A stretch of 64,000 nt of DNA from Ampelomyces quisqualis (taxonomy: Eukaryota; Ascomycota; Dothideomycetes; Pleosporales; Phaeosphaeriaceae), in NCBI GenBank assembly GCA_018398575.1, contig JAGTXZ010000009.1, positions 310,001 to 374,000 on the forward strand, in the 5' to 3' direction. The first letter of the stretch is position 1. The number at the start of each line of letters is the position of its first letter. A program made the position numbers and the translations under genes. This document shows positions 1 through 10,982 of the stretch, piece after piece. The notes beneath the pieces are model-generated. The model saw only the letters and a list, made by a program, of their open reading frames with translations, was not told the DNA's origin and searched no databases.

Positions 1-3000
1 GGTCCATATTGTTGGTGGGAGTGGTAGTGTCGTCGTTGTCTTCTGCGGTTGCTATAGTCGTCGAAGCGGATGTGGGTGCGGGCGCTTTTATTGAGTCAGG
101 CGAATGTTCCCGCTCTGTTGTCTGGTCTGGGGGAGAGGGCTCTTTTATAGCTGATTCCTCAAGCTTGAAATTAGCGAGCTCGGTTCCATGGTTCGTAGTC
201 GTGGACCCTGACGTAGGTCCTGGTGGTGATACGCTATTGTCGACCACTTCTTGCGGAGAAGTTAAATTTGCTTCAGGACCAGCATCATTCTCTGGACTCG
301 TAATCTTAGAAGGGTCCGGTTCTGCGTTGACGTGCGTAAAGTTCTCGAGCTTCTCTGTCAGGTAAGTCGGAAATTCCTTGGCGGGTGGCCCATGGTCCTT
401 TGTAGGACTAGGGATGTTTACCACTGCGGTAGCTGCCCCCGTTCTATTCAAGGCACTTTCATTGCCCTCGAGTGCCATCTTTGTTTGCGACTGCACGCGG
501 ACGTGTTTCGAGATGTTCATTTCACGTGCTGGTGATGTAGACTGCTGCGACATCTCTCTAGTAGGCGCAATCAACTCGACTGTCACTGGCTTCGTATCGA
601 CCGACGGCGGAGACGCAATTGCTGGTTCTTCAGCACATGCAGTCTCTGCTATCACCGAGGTTGCTTTGTCCCCGTCATTCTCGACGCTCAATGAGTCCGC
701 TGCTGTCCCATGCTGCTCGTTATCCGCTGCTGATGTCTCCTCCTCATGTGATTCTTCACGTTCAACTTTGCCATCCTCATGCGGGGAGCTACGTTGCGAC
801 TTCGATTTGTGCGCTTTCGGACTACCGCGGGACATTTGGTCCAGTTCGAGTGACGTTGGGCTAGTCTTCTTAAGCAGGTCGCTCCTAGCATCCTGTGGAG
901 AGTATAGCGTCTGGATTATGGGTGCCTCGGTATCGACAGCGACGGTCTCTTCTTTATGTGATGGCATGCGGGACACGGTGTGATTGTCGCGTTCCTCGAC
1001 ACGTCTACTATCCGATTGGCGAGACACATAATGGGTGTGATGGTCTTCAATCTTCTTGTAGAAGCGTCGAGGGACGGTGATGCGGACTGGAATGCCTCGG
1101 ACCATGGGAGTGTCATTGCCGGCTCTAAGAGCAAGCTTTGCTTCAGATGTGCTGTTGAACCTGTCACTGTCAGTGTCGTCCAGAGGTGCTGAGGTCGCGT
1201 GACTTACAGAACGAAGGCGTGAGGTCGTTGCCCCGGGTAGCGGTTCCGAATCGTGACTTTCGCAGGAGTAATGCCGATGACGCCAACGAACATTTCGTGC
1301 AGCTCACTAGGTTGAGCATCATCCGGGAAATCGCTCACAAACAGCTCGTTCACGTCGTGGTTCTCCGGTCCAATCCAAGTCTGATGACATCCACGGACGG
1401 CATCACCGGTAATGGTTGGATCATCTATCATGTGGGCGCCGCGTGATCGATTATCACCAAAACGATCGCTATTGGCAGGCGCATCAGCCCAACCATTCTC
1501 GTAGCTGCCTGTGCGAGGACGGTTGTTGGCGACAGATGACATTCGCGATCGGCCTGGCTGCTCCATGAAGCCTCCGCGACTGGATCTCCTGCCTGTAGTG
1601 TGTTCGTTGAATGCAGGATTTGTACCATCATATGGGTCGAAGAGCCCATTAGCACCATTGCCGTAAGAGCTGTTGCGACGATCGGATCGGCGCTGGTCCA
1701 TGTTATGTGGGCGTCCATTGTTGGCGTAGTATGCACCGTTCGTCATGTCGCCCATGGATGTGCCTCGTGGCCCTCGGATGCTTGAGGCTTGCTGCGTATA
1801 CCCCGGTTGCATATGTGGAACTGGCATATACGCAGACGGAGGCGGAATCATACTCGGATGGACTGGACCCGCGTGATGGTAAGGTTGAATAGAATAAGCT
1901 GACGGGGAATGTGGTGGTAGATAGCCGTGAGCGTAAGCATGTAGAGGAAGAGGTGGCATGACCGTCTGTCCCATCGCCGCTGCCGCAGCAGGAACAAAAT
2001 GAGGGGAATGCACGGCTTGCATTGGTCCTGAAACCTGCCGGGAAGGGAAGGCGCCAGAAGTTATGTGAGGAACATTCTCGCCATATACAGTCGCATGAGG
2101 GTACTGGCGACTAGCCCTGGTCTTGGCGTTCACCAGAGGTTGACCGTTCATGTTCTGAGGAACCATTGCTTGTGCCGGCACGCCACCCATGACATGACCA
2201 ATCTGCTGCCCGTAGCCTGAGTGTGGTAGACTATGAGATGGTGGACGCTGACCACCTCCTACTTGAGCTGGCGCGACAGTTGTGACGAACGGAGTAGGCA
2301 ACTGTTGGGCTGTAGCCGAGGAGGGCTCTATCGACTCTGTCAGCTTCTTTGGTCTAGTCTGAGTCTTCTTCCTGTTTCTCTTACTGGGCGTCGTATCTGT
2401 TGGCTGGAAAACCTGCGCAGCTGAGCCGGTCGATGTAGTGGGTTCGGCCACAGTGATGTCGGCAAGAGAGCCACTGGGCGCGGCAGGAAGCTCATGCTCG
2501 CCTGAGGAAAACTTTGGTACAATGTTGCCATTACCTGCTGTTGCGAAGTTTGGAAGCGTCTGCGACTCCAGCGTTGCAAGACGCATGATGTTCAAGACAT
2601 GCCACAGGAACTGCCGAGGATAGAGCTTAGTCTCGCCGTGGACGAAGATATCAGGCTGTGCAGCGTCAAATGAGTTCGCCATACTGCCTGGGCCAAAAGT
2701 CTTTGCAAATTGCTCAGGGTACTGGCAAGACCAGTCCAGGGCGAATTTCCTCGCAGACCACACATTGTCTTGCGACATGAACTTGATGACCAGGCGACAG
2801 TGGTCGGGATCGTATATGTGGATATCTTCGGCATCAAAGAAGTCCTCAATCTCCCACTTCTGGTCAGGGAAGATACTCCAACACACACGAGGAAACTTCT
2901 TGCGCCAGAACATAGCTGTATCCACTACAGCTTGGATCTTGTCGCTACGAACAATGGGTGGCATGAATGGAGGGCGGGGGGCCGCGCGCGCGGGACGAGT

Positions 3001-3174
3001 GCCCAACTCCGTAGAGAACAGAGCAGTCTTTGACCCGGCTTGTACCATGATGTCGTGCTGCGTAGGGTCGTCGTCGGTGACTGGTGCAACAACAGTCTCG
3101 TCGGAGTCTGAAGGGGCGGCAGGTGGGTGCTCGTCGTGCGCAACCGCTGTCGCGTCCATTGCGGACTCAGACAT
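1..3174 (-). CDS. RRM-domain RNA-binding protein (3' end beyond window)
   Basis: Two exons on the minus strand: 3174-1208 and 1160 running off the left edge. They are separated by a 47-nt GT-AG intron (1161-1207). The join is phase-correct and reconstitutes one RNA recognition motif across the intron: residues NELFVSDFP precede it and AFVL|FNSTSEAKLAL spans it. The N-terminal region (roughly residues 50-150) is well ordered and aromatic-rich. The middle is a low-complexity Pro/His/Tyr/Gln stretch and the C-terminal part is Ser/Glu-rich. Start chosen at MSESAMDA; the frame is open upstream to 3324 but that part looks like 5' UTR. The architecture (one C-terminal-side RRM in a long disordered protein) suggests mRNA binding. 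No specific orthologue is recognised. The stop codon is not in the window. Confidence 0.
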
Positions 3175-3879
3175 GATCGTATCGATGGCGTAATGCAGAC
3201 AAGGCCAAATCAAAGTGGAAGGCGCAGCGCGCGGGTGCTGATGAGGAAGGAAAGAGCAGGTACAGGAAACCTTCGCGAGGAAATAGAAGCTGTTGACAGC
3301 CGCAAATCCAGTAGAGAAGGGCAAAGAAAGGCTTTTTACAGTGGAGAAAGCAAACGGAGGTGAGAGAACAAATCCGCAAACAACTCAGGAAGGAGCGGGT
3401 CTTGGCAGACCCTGAAATGAAGGTGAAGTTGAGTAACTGCTACAGTGTGCCACGGCAACCAATGTTATGTGTTGTTGTCGACCGCCTAGCGCTCGCGTTT
3501 CCTTTACCCACCACACCTACATGCTCGCGAGGTCTGTCGAAGTGAAAGAGAGCATATGGGAGCGCTACTTACGGCAAACTCAAGGTACCCTAAACAAGGG
3601 CGCGAACACAGAGGCTGGAAGAAACGGGTGTAAGAATGCATGTCAGGGAAGCAGCATCCAGACCTACTGAAGGCTGTTACACATGCAGATAGAAACCATA
3701 TTTTTACCGTGCTGCTACCAGTCTCTTGGCGGCGTGTTTGTCGCAACGCTGCCGGCGAGCAACCGTGCCACGCGCACATACTCGTCCCACGCCTCCAGTA
3801 GAAGCTCTAATATGGAAAGGGAAGATTGCCCAAGTAGAGTGAGAGGGTATTGTACATATGAAGGGAGGAAGGAACGCAA
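3175..3879. other. spacer, no gene seen
   Basis: Lies between the 5' end of the RRM gene and the 3' end of the Fmp46-like gene. It should hold the RRM gene's promoter and 5' UTR. The open frames here are short and show no family resemblance. Confidence 0.6.
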
Positions 3880-4483
3880 TTACGGTTTGTTAGTCTCCTT
3901 GGGAATGGAGCGCACCAGCTTCATGATTTCCGACTCGTTCTCTCCAGCGACTGCTTAAGTTAGAGAAATTCAACGGCTATAAGTGCGAGGGAAGGGAACT
4001 TACCGGCCTTGCCTTGATTCCAGTCCACCACCTAGAATGATCAGCAGCTGCTCACAGAAACAAAGTGGGGAGTGCGTACCAATGGTCTCTGAAATGTGTT
4101 ACCATCCGCCTTCAACCGCCTCAGCGCGTCAGACTCATCTGAAGCTCCCTGGATGACCTTGCCTGGAGATCCGCCGAGGTATTCTAATATGTTCTTGAGC
4201 TGATCGCCCGTGGGCGCCTCCTCGGTAACGTCGAGCTCGAACTCTGTCTTCTCTACTTCGTTCTGGGCTTGGTGGGAACTGGCCTGGTCTTCGGTAGTAT
4301 GGGCCACAGATTGCGCATTGGCTTGCTTGAGGAGGGTGAGGACGCGGGTGGATGCCTCGTTGTTGGGCTTGTGGAAGAGGGTAACGACGTTCTTCGCGCC
4401 GTGCTGTTGCACAGTCAGTACTTCCATTGCTCAATTCATGTGGCGCACATATGACTTGCCTCTCCAAAGAATCTTTTGAACAT
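3880..4483 (-). CDS. FMP46: Fmp46-like mitochondrial thioredoxin-fold protein (DUF1687)
   Basis: Four exons: 4483-4460, 4403-4080, 4031-4004 and 3953-3880, giving about 149 aa. Exon 1 encodes only MFKRFFGE. Intron 1 (4404-4459) is GC-AG with the donor GAG|GCAAGT, the usual GC-donor context. Introns 2 and 3 are GT-AG. The family signatures are the N-terminal VVTLFHKP strand, a Thr-Glu-Asp-Gln-Ala segment, and RPLVVDW near the C-terminus, which is restored only by splicing. Fmp46 is a predicted mitochondrial redox protein of unknown substrate in yeast. An in-frame ATG at 4427, inside intron 1, would give a different N-terminus if the GC intron were retained, so start usage is not certain. Confidence 0.8.
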
Positions 4484-5092
4484 GACTGTTGAGAATTCAG
4501 GCTATATTCTGGTTGGGGCTGTGAAGTGATGCTGGCCTAGTGTTTGGCAGCTCCGAAGTTGAGGTCGCGTTCCGAGTGACGTAGATCCAAAACCCCCGCT
4601 GGTACCGCCCCACCCCCCAAATGGAAAACTGCATTACATCGTATGATTGCTCAGATCTCGAATTCACGGCATCGGGTTTGGCGTTTTAGCAGCTACGTAT
4701 TTGAGCAGTGTATCGGCGCCACAAAGTCTCTACGCAAGGATGTCACGAGCACGTATACTCGATTTCATGAAAAGAACACAATTTGAGACACGAGCAGCTA
4801 GATTTCGTGATGCAGCCGTGCAAAAAGCTCACTGTACATTTGCGCCATGGATATGCTCCCTTCATCCCAAAGTGCGGGATCCTCTCGCAGATGAAGAATG
4901 CGCCGTGGCTACATTCATCTCGCATCACGATCCCCACTCGCTCTGATCCGAGTTCATAGCCATTCCGAGAAAACCGAATCCATGACCGAAGATTTTTAGC
5001 TCATCATGCTCGTTCCAAACGCCCTCCAGTTACGGATCGGCTTATGAGGTTGGGTTCGGGTTCATCTGTTCCTAATCAGCGCGAGCTCACAT
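4484..5092. other. spacer, no gene seen
   Basis: Contains the promoter of the Fmp46-like gene and the 3' UTR of the eS30 gene, which are both on the minus strand. A 99-codon plus-strand frame at 4647 has no recognisable features. Confidence 0.6.
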
Positions 5093-5469
5093 CTACTGCT
5101 GACGGTCGCTACCGACCTTCCTCTTGCCACCGGTCATAGTGACGTTGACGAAGCGGCGGGTGTAAGTGAGTCTCTTCTTGGCGCGGCCCTTGGGGGTCTT
5201 CTTCTTCTCCTGAGGCTCAACCTATTGCCGGTGTATCAGTGTCCGTCCCAGATCTAAGTGATGCAACTGTATGCCGCGGCGCAGGTAGCGTTTGTGATGG
5301 AAGTATGCAGATATTGTGCGAGGGTGCGTGCGATTATCCGGATACGAGCGTGCTTACCTTGGCTGTTGAATATTAGCTATTGCTGCTCCTCAATCGGATT
5401 TCGGCTATACGTACGAGTCTGAGACTTGACCTTTCCAGCACGAGCGAGAGATCCGTGAACCTTACCCAT
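5093..5469 (-). CDS. RPS30: 40S ribosomal protein eS30
   Basis: Three exons: 5469-5415 (55 nt), 5362-5358 (5 nt) and 5221-5093 (129 nt), giving 62 aa. Exon 1 starts MGKVHGSLARAGKVKSQT and exon 3 carries VEPQEKKKTPKGRAKKR, followed by the conserved TYTRRFVNV. The five nucleotides CCAAG lie between a good acceptor (TTCAACAG) and a good donor (GTAAGC). They supply exactly the Pro-Lys that the family has between the two exons, so the microexon is required rather than optional. Introns are 52 and 136 nt. The protein is a very basic structural component of the small ribosomal subunit. Here it is not fused to a ubiquitin-like domain, as is usual in fungi. The C-terminal residues (VGSDRQQ) differ from what I recall of other species. 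Confidence 0.92.
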
Positions 5470-5834
5470 GATTGCGGTTGATGGGAATGATGGGGGTAGT
5501 GTATCGTCGACGGAGTTTTCTGTGTGGCAAAGTCCAATTAGCGGTCTTCTGGCGAGTGTCGTGGAGGTGGAGTGCGGATTTCTGTCGTCGGGACGGAAGA
5601 TTCGTGTGATTTCCAGGAGCTGGTAGGGACAGTACGTACGATTTGCGTTGGCGGTCGTGGGTGTCGATGACTCTAACAGCGGCGATGGGCAGGTGATTTC
5701 GACATGTCGGGTGTGGTCGAGCGGCTAACCGAGATCACATGACTCACTAGCTTGACAGCAGTGCGACAACTTGAATGTAGAAACATCAACTCAGGGTCTT
5801 GGGAAGCATATTAGTGGACTGAGTGTGTGTTTAA

Positions 5835-6026
5835 TTATCTCTCATACTGTATTTCCAGCACATAACTTCTAGGGTCATGTTTTACTTTCGCTTCCTCATA
5901 GGTATTGTGAATCCAACGAGCGTCCTCGAAAACCTTCGCAAACCACAGCCTTGGCACTGATTCATCAGATAAGATTAACGTTAGAGCAAGCACATGGAGC
6001 TTTGGATGGCTGAGCTGACGCCACAA
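5835..6026 (-). CDS. possible small gene or gene fragment
   Basis: A 63-codon frame whose second half (WIHNTYEEAKVKHDPRSY, then VLEIQYER) reads like real protein rather than noise. Upstream minus-strand frames to 6187 (MSSKHITRPNGKNR...) could be a preceding exon, but no clean splice join was found. It may be a remnant. No family is recognised. The rest of the 5470-6296 spacer holds the promoters of eS30 and of the plus-strand gene at 6297. Confidence 0.25.
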   Translation of the reverse strand: MWRQLSHPKLHVLALTLILSDESVPRLWFAKVFEDARWIHNTYEEAKVKHDPRSYVLEIQYER

Positions 6027-6296
6027 CAGTTAATGGTGCACACCAGAACATGGTCTGCAACCTTATTCACGACGTGTAAGTAGAAACCTTGAAGCACTAA
6101 CGTCGACCATGAGTTCCTTATCTTCGGATACATGCTCCGTCTTGGCCGGTTTTTCCCGTTGGGTCTTGTGATGTGCTTGCTGGACATCCTGCGTTTCGAT
6201 TGACCTCAGTGTTTGCTATCATCACCACACCACTGACCACAACTCACTGTAGCCTCCAGCCTTCTAGATCATCTTCAATAGTCATCATTCGTCAAG

Positions 6297-7061
6297 ATGC
6301 ATTTCAAGTCCATTGCTGCTCTCATCTCTCTCGTCTCCACAACCAGCGCCTTCAACCTCCCCTCGCCCCAACACCTCTTCTCTAACCCCAAAGCCTCCGA
6401 GAACGCCTTCTCCATTCCCACCGTCCACGAATCCGCCGTCCAAGCCCGCCGCATCCTCCAGCTCGAAAGTATCGGCACCCTCTCAACCGTCTTCCCCACC
6501 GCGCCTCACGCCACCGAACGCCGCCCCTCAGATGTCGGCGGTGCACCAATTGGGCTCATGGATTATTTTGGCACATGCGAGGCGGATACAGGCAATCCAA
6601 CGATCCTCGCCATCACAATCGCCACGTCGTTCAAGAATGTCGACGCCGGCTCGAACATCACGCTCAGTCTACGCTGGCACCCACAAGACTCGACTTGGCG
6701 TAGTCCTGCTTCACTACCGCGATTCAGTCTCGTAGGACGCTTGGAGGATCTGAGCGAAGATGATCTGAAGAGCAATCCGCTCGTGGCAGCTTGCTATCTC
6801 AAATATCACCCTGACGCCGTGGCTTGGCTGCCGGGTAATCGTATCCATGAGAGTAAGTGGGTGAGGTTGGTGGTTGAGGAGGTTTATTGGATTGGCGGAT
6901 TTGGGGACAGGGCGTATATTGGATGGATTCCGATTGAGGAGTGGCAGAGTGTTACCAAAGAGGAGATTGAGAGCATTAGATTGCCTGGGGAAAAGAAGGG
7001 GTGGGGTAGCTGGAGGGAGTGGGTTGGACTCGGAGGAGCACAGGAGGCATTTGAGCTGTGA
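6297..7061 (+). CDS. secreted CREG-like / PNPOx-fold protein
   Basis: Single exon, 254 aa. It begins with a clear signal peptide (MHFKSIAALISLVSTTSA). The body fits the CREG / putative pyridoxamine-5'-phosphate-oxidase family: early segments GTLSTVFP and GAPIGLMDYF, then a strand with sequon NITLSL. Further on come FSLVGRLEDL, an acidic linker, and a C-terminal region with WVRLVVEEVYWIGGFG and AYIGWIP. These proteins keep the FMN-binding split barrel but usually lack oxidase activity, and they are secreted or lysosomal. The mature protein is therefore likely extracellular or vacuolar. Start is fixed by the signal peptide and the CAAG-ATG context. Confidence 0.85.
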   Translation: MHFKSIAALISLVSTTSAFNLPSPQHLFSNPKASENAFSIPTVHESAVQARRILQLESIGTLSTVFPTAPHATERRPSDVGGAPIGLMDYFGTCEADTGNPTILAITIATSFKNVDAGSNITLSLRWHPQDSTWRSPASLPRFSLVGRLEDLSEDDLKSNPLVAACYLKYHPDAVAWLPGNRIHESKWVRLVVEEVYWIGGFGDRAYIGWIPIEEWQSVTKEEIESIRLPGEKKGWGSWREWVGLGGAQEAFEL

Positions 7062-7442
7062 AGAACAGGTACGATTGTAGTGCAGTGTGGATTTGTGAGT
7101 CGCTTCTGGACTAAATGAGAGTCTGACAGCATATACCAGGTGACAGTTGTAGATTGTGTCAATGGCCCAGCAATTTTCATTGATCAATCCCGAACCACAC
7201 ATCAGAGCGCAGCGTATCTGTACTCAAGGTCTGGTACATTACCAATCCTCTAGTCAATTGCATGGCTTGACGCATACAACATCCTAAATATCTCTACAGT
7301 CTGTCTAGGATTGTGTCCGCGCGGCATTCGCGATTTGCCGCTGGATTTATTACAGCTCTTTTTCTGGATCGGCCGGATCTTCTGGATCTACCATGTACAA
7401 TGGCGGGTCGTGGCATCCATTTGGTCCTCGATTTCGAGTTTC
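7062..7442. other. spacer, no gene seen
   Basis: Region between the convergent 3' ends of the CREG-like gene and the frame-broken gene on the minus strand. Nothing coding is evident. Confidence 0.6.
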
Positions 7443-7896
7443 CTAATCCAAATCTTTGAGGTCCGAACACTCAGCCTTGCATCGACACCAATGGCCGCCA
7501 AGACTCAGGATTGCCGCGCAGCGCTCATCCATGTCCATCGCATTGTGGTAAAAGTTGAGCCCAGCTTGATCCCTGGAGTCAGCTTGAGTAATGGCAATAT
7601 AGCACGCCGCCTGCTCGACCTCTGACCGGGCTATGAGGTAAGGGAATTGGATTTCAGGCTCGAAGCATGCTTCCAGGGTCTCACCGAAATTGTTCGCTGC
7701 CAAGATGCTTTCGATCCTCGAAAGGAGGAGGCAGTTCCCACCACTCTGCGCCCACCGTACGCAGACGTGTGCAAAAGTCATCTTCGGCTGTTTGATTGAA
7801 TTTTGGAGGCGTATCCGCCATGCGTGATAGGTCTAAGAAATCCATGTCGACAAGATCAGCGTGCTTATCCAGATTCCACCGGTCTACAGCCAACAT
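7443..7896 (-). pseudogene. frame-broken hypothetical fungal protein
   Basis: Two overlapping minus-strand frames look like consecutive halves of one protein. The first (7896-7681) contains MADTPPKFNQTAEDDF followed by CTRLRTVGAEWW. The second (ending at 7443) contains HNAMDMDERCAAILSLGG, followed by a Cys-rich end, which resembles the terminal block of a common uncharacterised fungal family. A possible intron (donor GTGAGA near 7670, acceptor CATAG) has good signals but joins the halves out of phase and runs into a stop. A 1-nt frameshift near 7675 is therefore the simplest reading. The gene may be dead, or the real start may lie further upstream with unseen exons. Confidence 0.45.
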
Positions 7897-8735
7897 GCCA
7901 CGCGAGCCCCATATTTCAGTAAGCTCGATCGAACCATCCGCTCTGAGGTGGTTGTCGCAGGCTTGACACGCTACGCACTATTGAAGAGGGGTGTGCCGTC
8001 CTCAGCATACTAGGGTTCGTTCTCGCAGAGCTCATCTGGAAAAGGTTCGGATGTGCCTGATAAGAGATCCGCTTCGGTGCTCGTTGTACGCTCGGCCCTC
8101 GCAGTAGGATTGTGGCTTCTCGAAGAAGGCTCCCGATATTCCATGGAAAACTGGAGGTCAGCGGCACGAGATGAAAGAGTGGTGAGAAAACAGGTATCGT
8201 GAGGCAGTTTGTTACTCTCATATTGAGATGTTTGTCGAAGGAAGAATGTCGTAAGTAGTTGTTGCTTGGGGGTTCACCAGCGAGACCTAGACTAACGGTA
8301 TACTCCTTCTCAAGTTGACGAAATCGCCAAGCATGCTCAAAGAGGTATTGCCGGCGCGTAACTACGCCGCGTGCAACAGTAGTAATAGACTTTATCGCAC
8401 ATCCCATTACCTTATGACCTACAAGTGAGCCAGGCCTGTGTACGCCTCGGCGGCACCTCTACTCTGCACCTGCGAGGAACATCGTTGGCTCCTGCTGTTT
8501 CAAGCATCGATCAGAAGTGAATCCGTGTATTTACAGATCTTCTGGGCTAGCAAGAGTGTTGGCGTCGCATATCCAAAAAGCTAATCAAGCGTCTGATTAC
8601 AAGTGGTTGTGCCGCGCTAGGCTGGCAAACCAAATACACAATTACACAATTATCTTATCGACCCAAGAATCCACAAACATGTGTATATAGAGTTGTAGCT
8701 GCAGTATAGTAGTGTGAACGATGTGGGTGCAGGTG
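7897..8735. other. spacer with one unassigned minus-strand open frame
   Basis: A 163-codon minus-strand frame (7916-8407, starting MGCAIKSITTVARG) lies just upstream of the frame-broken gene and could be one of its exons or decayed coding sequence. It has no recognisable motif. Nothing else is seen. Confidence 0.4.
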
Positions 8736-9539
8736 TCAGTGATGTGGCCCAAGCTCCGCTATCGTCCCTCCTCTCCCGGTAGTATCCCGCAGTTCTTCTT
8801 GTAGCGTCCGGAACTCCTCTTCCAGAGCCTTCGCGTCGTTGCATCGTGTAGAATTATCAAAATGGATCAGAGTCGCTTTCCCGTCACGGATGAGGAAATT
8901 ATGCTTGTTAAGGTCACCGTGTTTGATGCCCAATTCGTGTAGTCGCGACAGTGCCCGCTGACAGAGAGAAAGATCTTCCGGCGTTGCATGACAGCAGTCC
9001 TCGATGCGCTCTATGATGAAGCCGATGACTCTGCCTCCCTCCCTCAAGTGGCCGAGAAATTTTGGGCCGATTTGATTGTTTTCGATCCATTGATATGCGA
9101 ATGTTTCGGCATCGAGTCGCGGCATCTCCCACTCAAATCGTACAAATTTCGCTATAAAGGGCGAGTTGAAATGAGGGCACGTGGCTTCGTAGACATTCGA
9201 GCGAAGTTTTTGTCCCATGTGAAGCTCCAAATAATCTATCTGAAGCGGATGCCAGACTTTCGTGACTGTAGGGAGCGGAAGCTTCGTGATTCTGGTGAAA
9301 TGAGGATGCACATTCGAAGTATCATGCGATATATGGCCTTTGTTCCAGTCGCCAGGGGATAGAGGTGGTAGCATAGAGATCAAGGCAGGCGCGAAACACA
9401 TGTCACTAACATCGTATAATCTGGGATCGATGGTAGGATACTTAATGAACTTTCGATCAACAAGGATCCGAAATTCACTTTGGTCCCCTGAGTCCACACT
9501 GGCCTGGAGTACCTGAACGTCTGGGATAGTGCCAGGCAT
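8736..9539 (-). CDS. protein-kinase-like / aminoglycoside-phosphotransferase-fold protein
   Basis: Single exon, 267 aa. The C-terminal half has a kinase-fold active site. The catalytic loop reads HGDLNKHNFLI and is followed about 8 residues later by LIHFDNS, where the DFG-type metal-binding position is HFD. Upstream, FIAKFVRFEWEM may carry the ATP-anchoring lysine, and FIIERIEDC fits the hinge region. No glycine-rich loop is obvious. It matches the fungal small kinase-like proteins that occur in large families without known substrates. The true substrate (protein or small molecule) cannot be told from sequence. Confidence 0.82.
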   Translation of the reverse strand: MPGTIPDVQVLQASVDSGDQSEFRILVDRKFIKYPTIDPRLYDVSDMCFAPALISMLPPLSPGDWNKGHISHDTSNVHPHFTRITKLPLPTVTKVWHPLQIDYLELHMGQKLRSNVYEATCPHFNSPFIAKFVRFEWEMPRLDAETFAYQWIENNQIGPKFLGHLREGGRVIGFIIERIEDCCHATPEDLSLCQRALSRLHELGIKHGDLNKHNFLIRDGKATLIHFDNSTRCNDAKALEEEFRTLQEELRDTTGRGGTIAELGPHH

Positions 9540-9941
9540 TGAATTGACGGATGAAGAAATAGAGTGCGGTGAATTCCAGTGAGTGCGATGGCTGGAGGAT
9601 TCTCAAGGGCCGGATTTGTTGAGGAGGACTTGAGATGCTATACCTCTGGTTGCAAGAAATTCGAGGGGTTTCGCCAGTGTAAGCCACGAGTGGGGACGAA
9701 TGTTAAATGCAGCCCTGTGACTCAGTTTCAAATTGCCGACTCGTCGCACATGGTAAAGCCAGGAAAAGATGTAATGCGCAGGTAGACAGGACGCTGCCCG
9801 CACCCAGGCTGCTTTATCTGCAGCCACAATTTTCCAAATCCGCTCTCTTGAAACTTCCAAATAGCAACAACCACGGTCCACAATAGAGTCTCCGCTCCTT
9901 ATAATGGCCGATGAATTCTGGCCGATGAATTCAATTAGTGC
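9540..9941. other. spacer, no gene seen
   Basis: Lies between two minus-strand genes and should carry the promoter of the kinase-like gene and the 3' UTR of the F-box gene. An 11-bp sequence (GGCCGATGAAT) is directly repeated around 9907-9930. Confidence 0.6.
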
Positions 9942-10982
9942 TCAATCCTGGCAATGCTTCCCGTTTCGGATATTGCCGTATTGCTTCAGATGCTCCTCGA
10001 ATGAGGCCATTGTGAATTTCCGTCTAAAATGCAGTGGTCGACTGCGGTGGGACTTCTGACATCCAATGCAATGAAAACCCCAATCGAGCTGTTGAGAGAC
10101 TCTGTTCAACCATGGCATGCGAACAACTGCCATGAAACGCATCGGATTCCCTGATCGGCCATCAAAGAGATCTTCAGTTCGAGGTCGACGTAGGCGGCGT
10201 GTGATGGTTCCAGATCCCTCAGCCATCGCTCGTGATGTTCTCCTATCAAACTCTTGCAAATTTCGAGCTGACACATTTAACACATATTGTTCCATGGAGC
10301 TGAGGGACCCGTGAAGTGTAATGCCTGCGCGGTAGGCAGACTCGGAGTCTACCAGGGTGATCCGCTCGTTACTTTTCTTTTCGTTAGGGGAGTAAATGCC
10401 CGGTATGCTCCTCATGCACGGTAAAGTGTTAAGGACTGGACGGTTCACTCCGAATTTCCGAATCGCGTGGCCGTGCCGCAGTGGTAAATATATTTTGTCC
10501 TCTGAAAAGCAGAGGAAGCAGACGCGCTTGCATGTGAGGATGTAGAAGTAGCCGCCGAAGTCGCCACATTCCTCACATTCGGCTGTGCACAACTTTTCGT
10601 AGATAGTTTCACATGATATCCACTTTCCTGCTTCAATGCTCATAATACCACGGATTACATCGCGTGCATGTGAGGTGACCGCTTTGTATTGGGGGATAGA
10701 TTCCACAACCTCTATGGCTCGTCGGTTGACGCGTCGGAATCCCATAAGAGTGCATAAGTCAAGTTGGGAGAGCGCCCCCTGAAGCAGCTCAAGAGGAAGT
10801 ACATCAAGGGTACTAAGATCTACTTTAAGCAATTTTTGAATATAGCCATTGCCAGGCGAAGACCCTGAAGGTCGGAGATTGTCGTCTAGGGTGAAGTCGC
10901 TGAGCCGGGGACACGGGTAGGTGAGCCCTTCGAGTTGTAATTTTCTAAGTGGTTCTTCTTCTGTTTGATTCCCTGGATTCAT
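9942..10982 (-). CDS. F-box protein with a cysteine-rich segment
   Basis: Single exon, 346 aa. Residues about 58-100 form an F-box: LDVLPLELLQGALSQLDLCT, then LMGFRRVNRRAIEVVESIPQ. This is followed by a cysteine-rich block (CTAECEECGDFGG, then CKRVCFLCF) that could bind zinc. A Lys/Arg-rich region and a second Cys pair (HCIGCQ) near the C-terminus are also seen. Such fungal proteins are thought to recruit substrates to SCF ubiquitin ligases through Skp1. No substrate domain such as LRR or WD40 is present. Confidence 0.82.
   Translation of the reverse strand: MNPGNQTEEEPLRKLQLEGLTYPCPRLSDFTLDDNLRPSGSSPGNGYIQKLLKVDLSTLDVLPLELLQGALSQLDLCTLMGFRRVNRRAIEVVESIPQYKAVTSHARDVIRGIMSIEAGKWISCETIYEKLCTAECEECGDFGGYFYILTCKRVCFLCFSEDKIYLPLRHGHAIRKFGVNRPVLNTLPCMRSIPGIYSPNEKKSNERITLVDSESAYRAGITLHGSLSSMEQYVLNVSARNLQEFDRRTSRAMAEGSGTITRRLRRPRTEDLFDGRSGNPMRFMAVVRMPWLNRVSQQLDWGFHCIGCQKSHRSRPLHFRRKFTMASFEEHLKQYGNIRNGKHCQD

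Noticed and set aside
5707..5790. tRNA-like start GGTGTGGTCGAGCGGCTAA
   Set aside because: Resembles a class II tRNA D-arm, but no anticodon stem or T-loop (GGTTCGA) follows.
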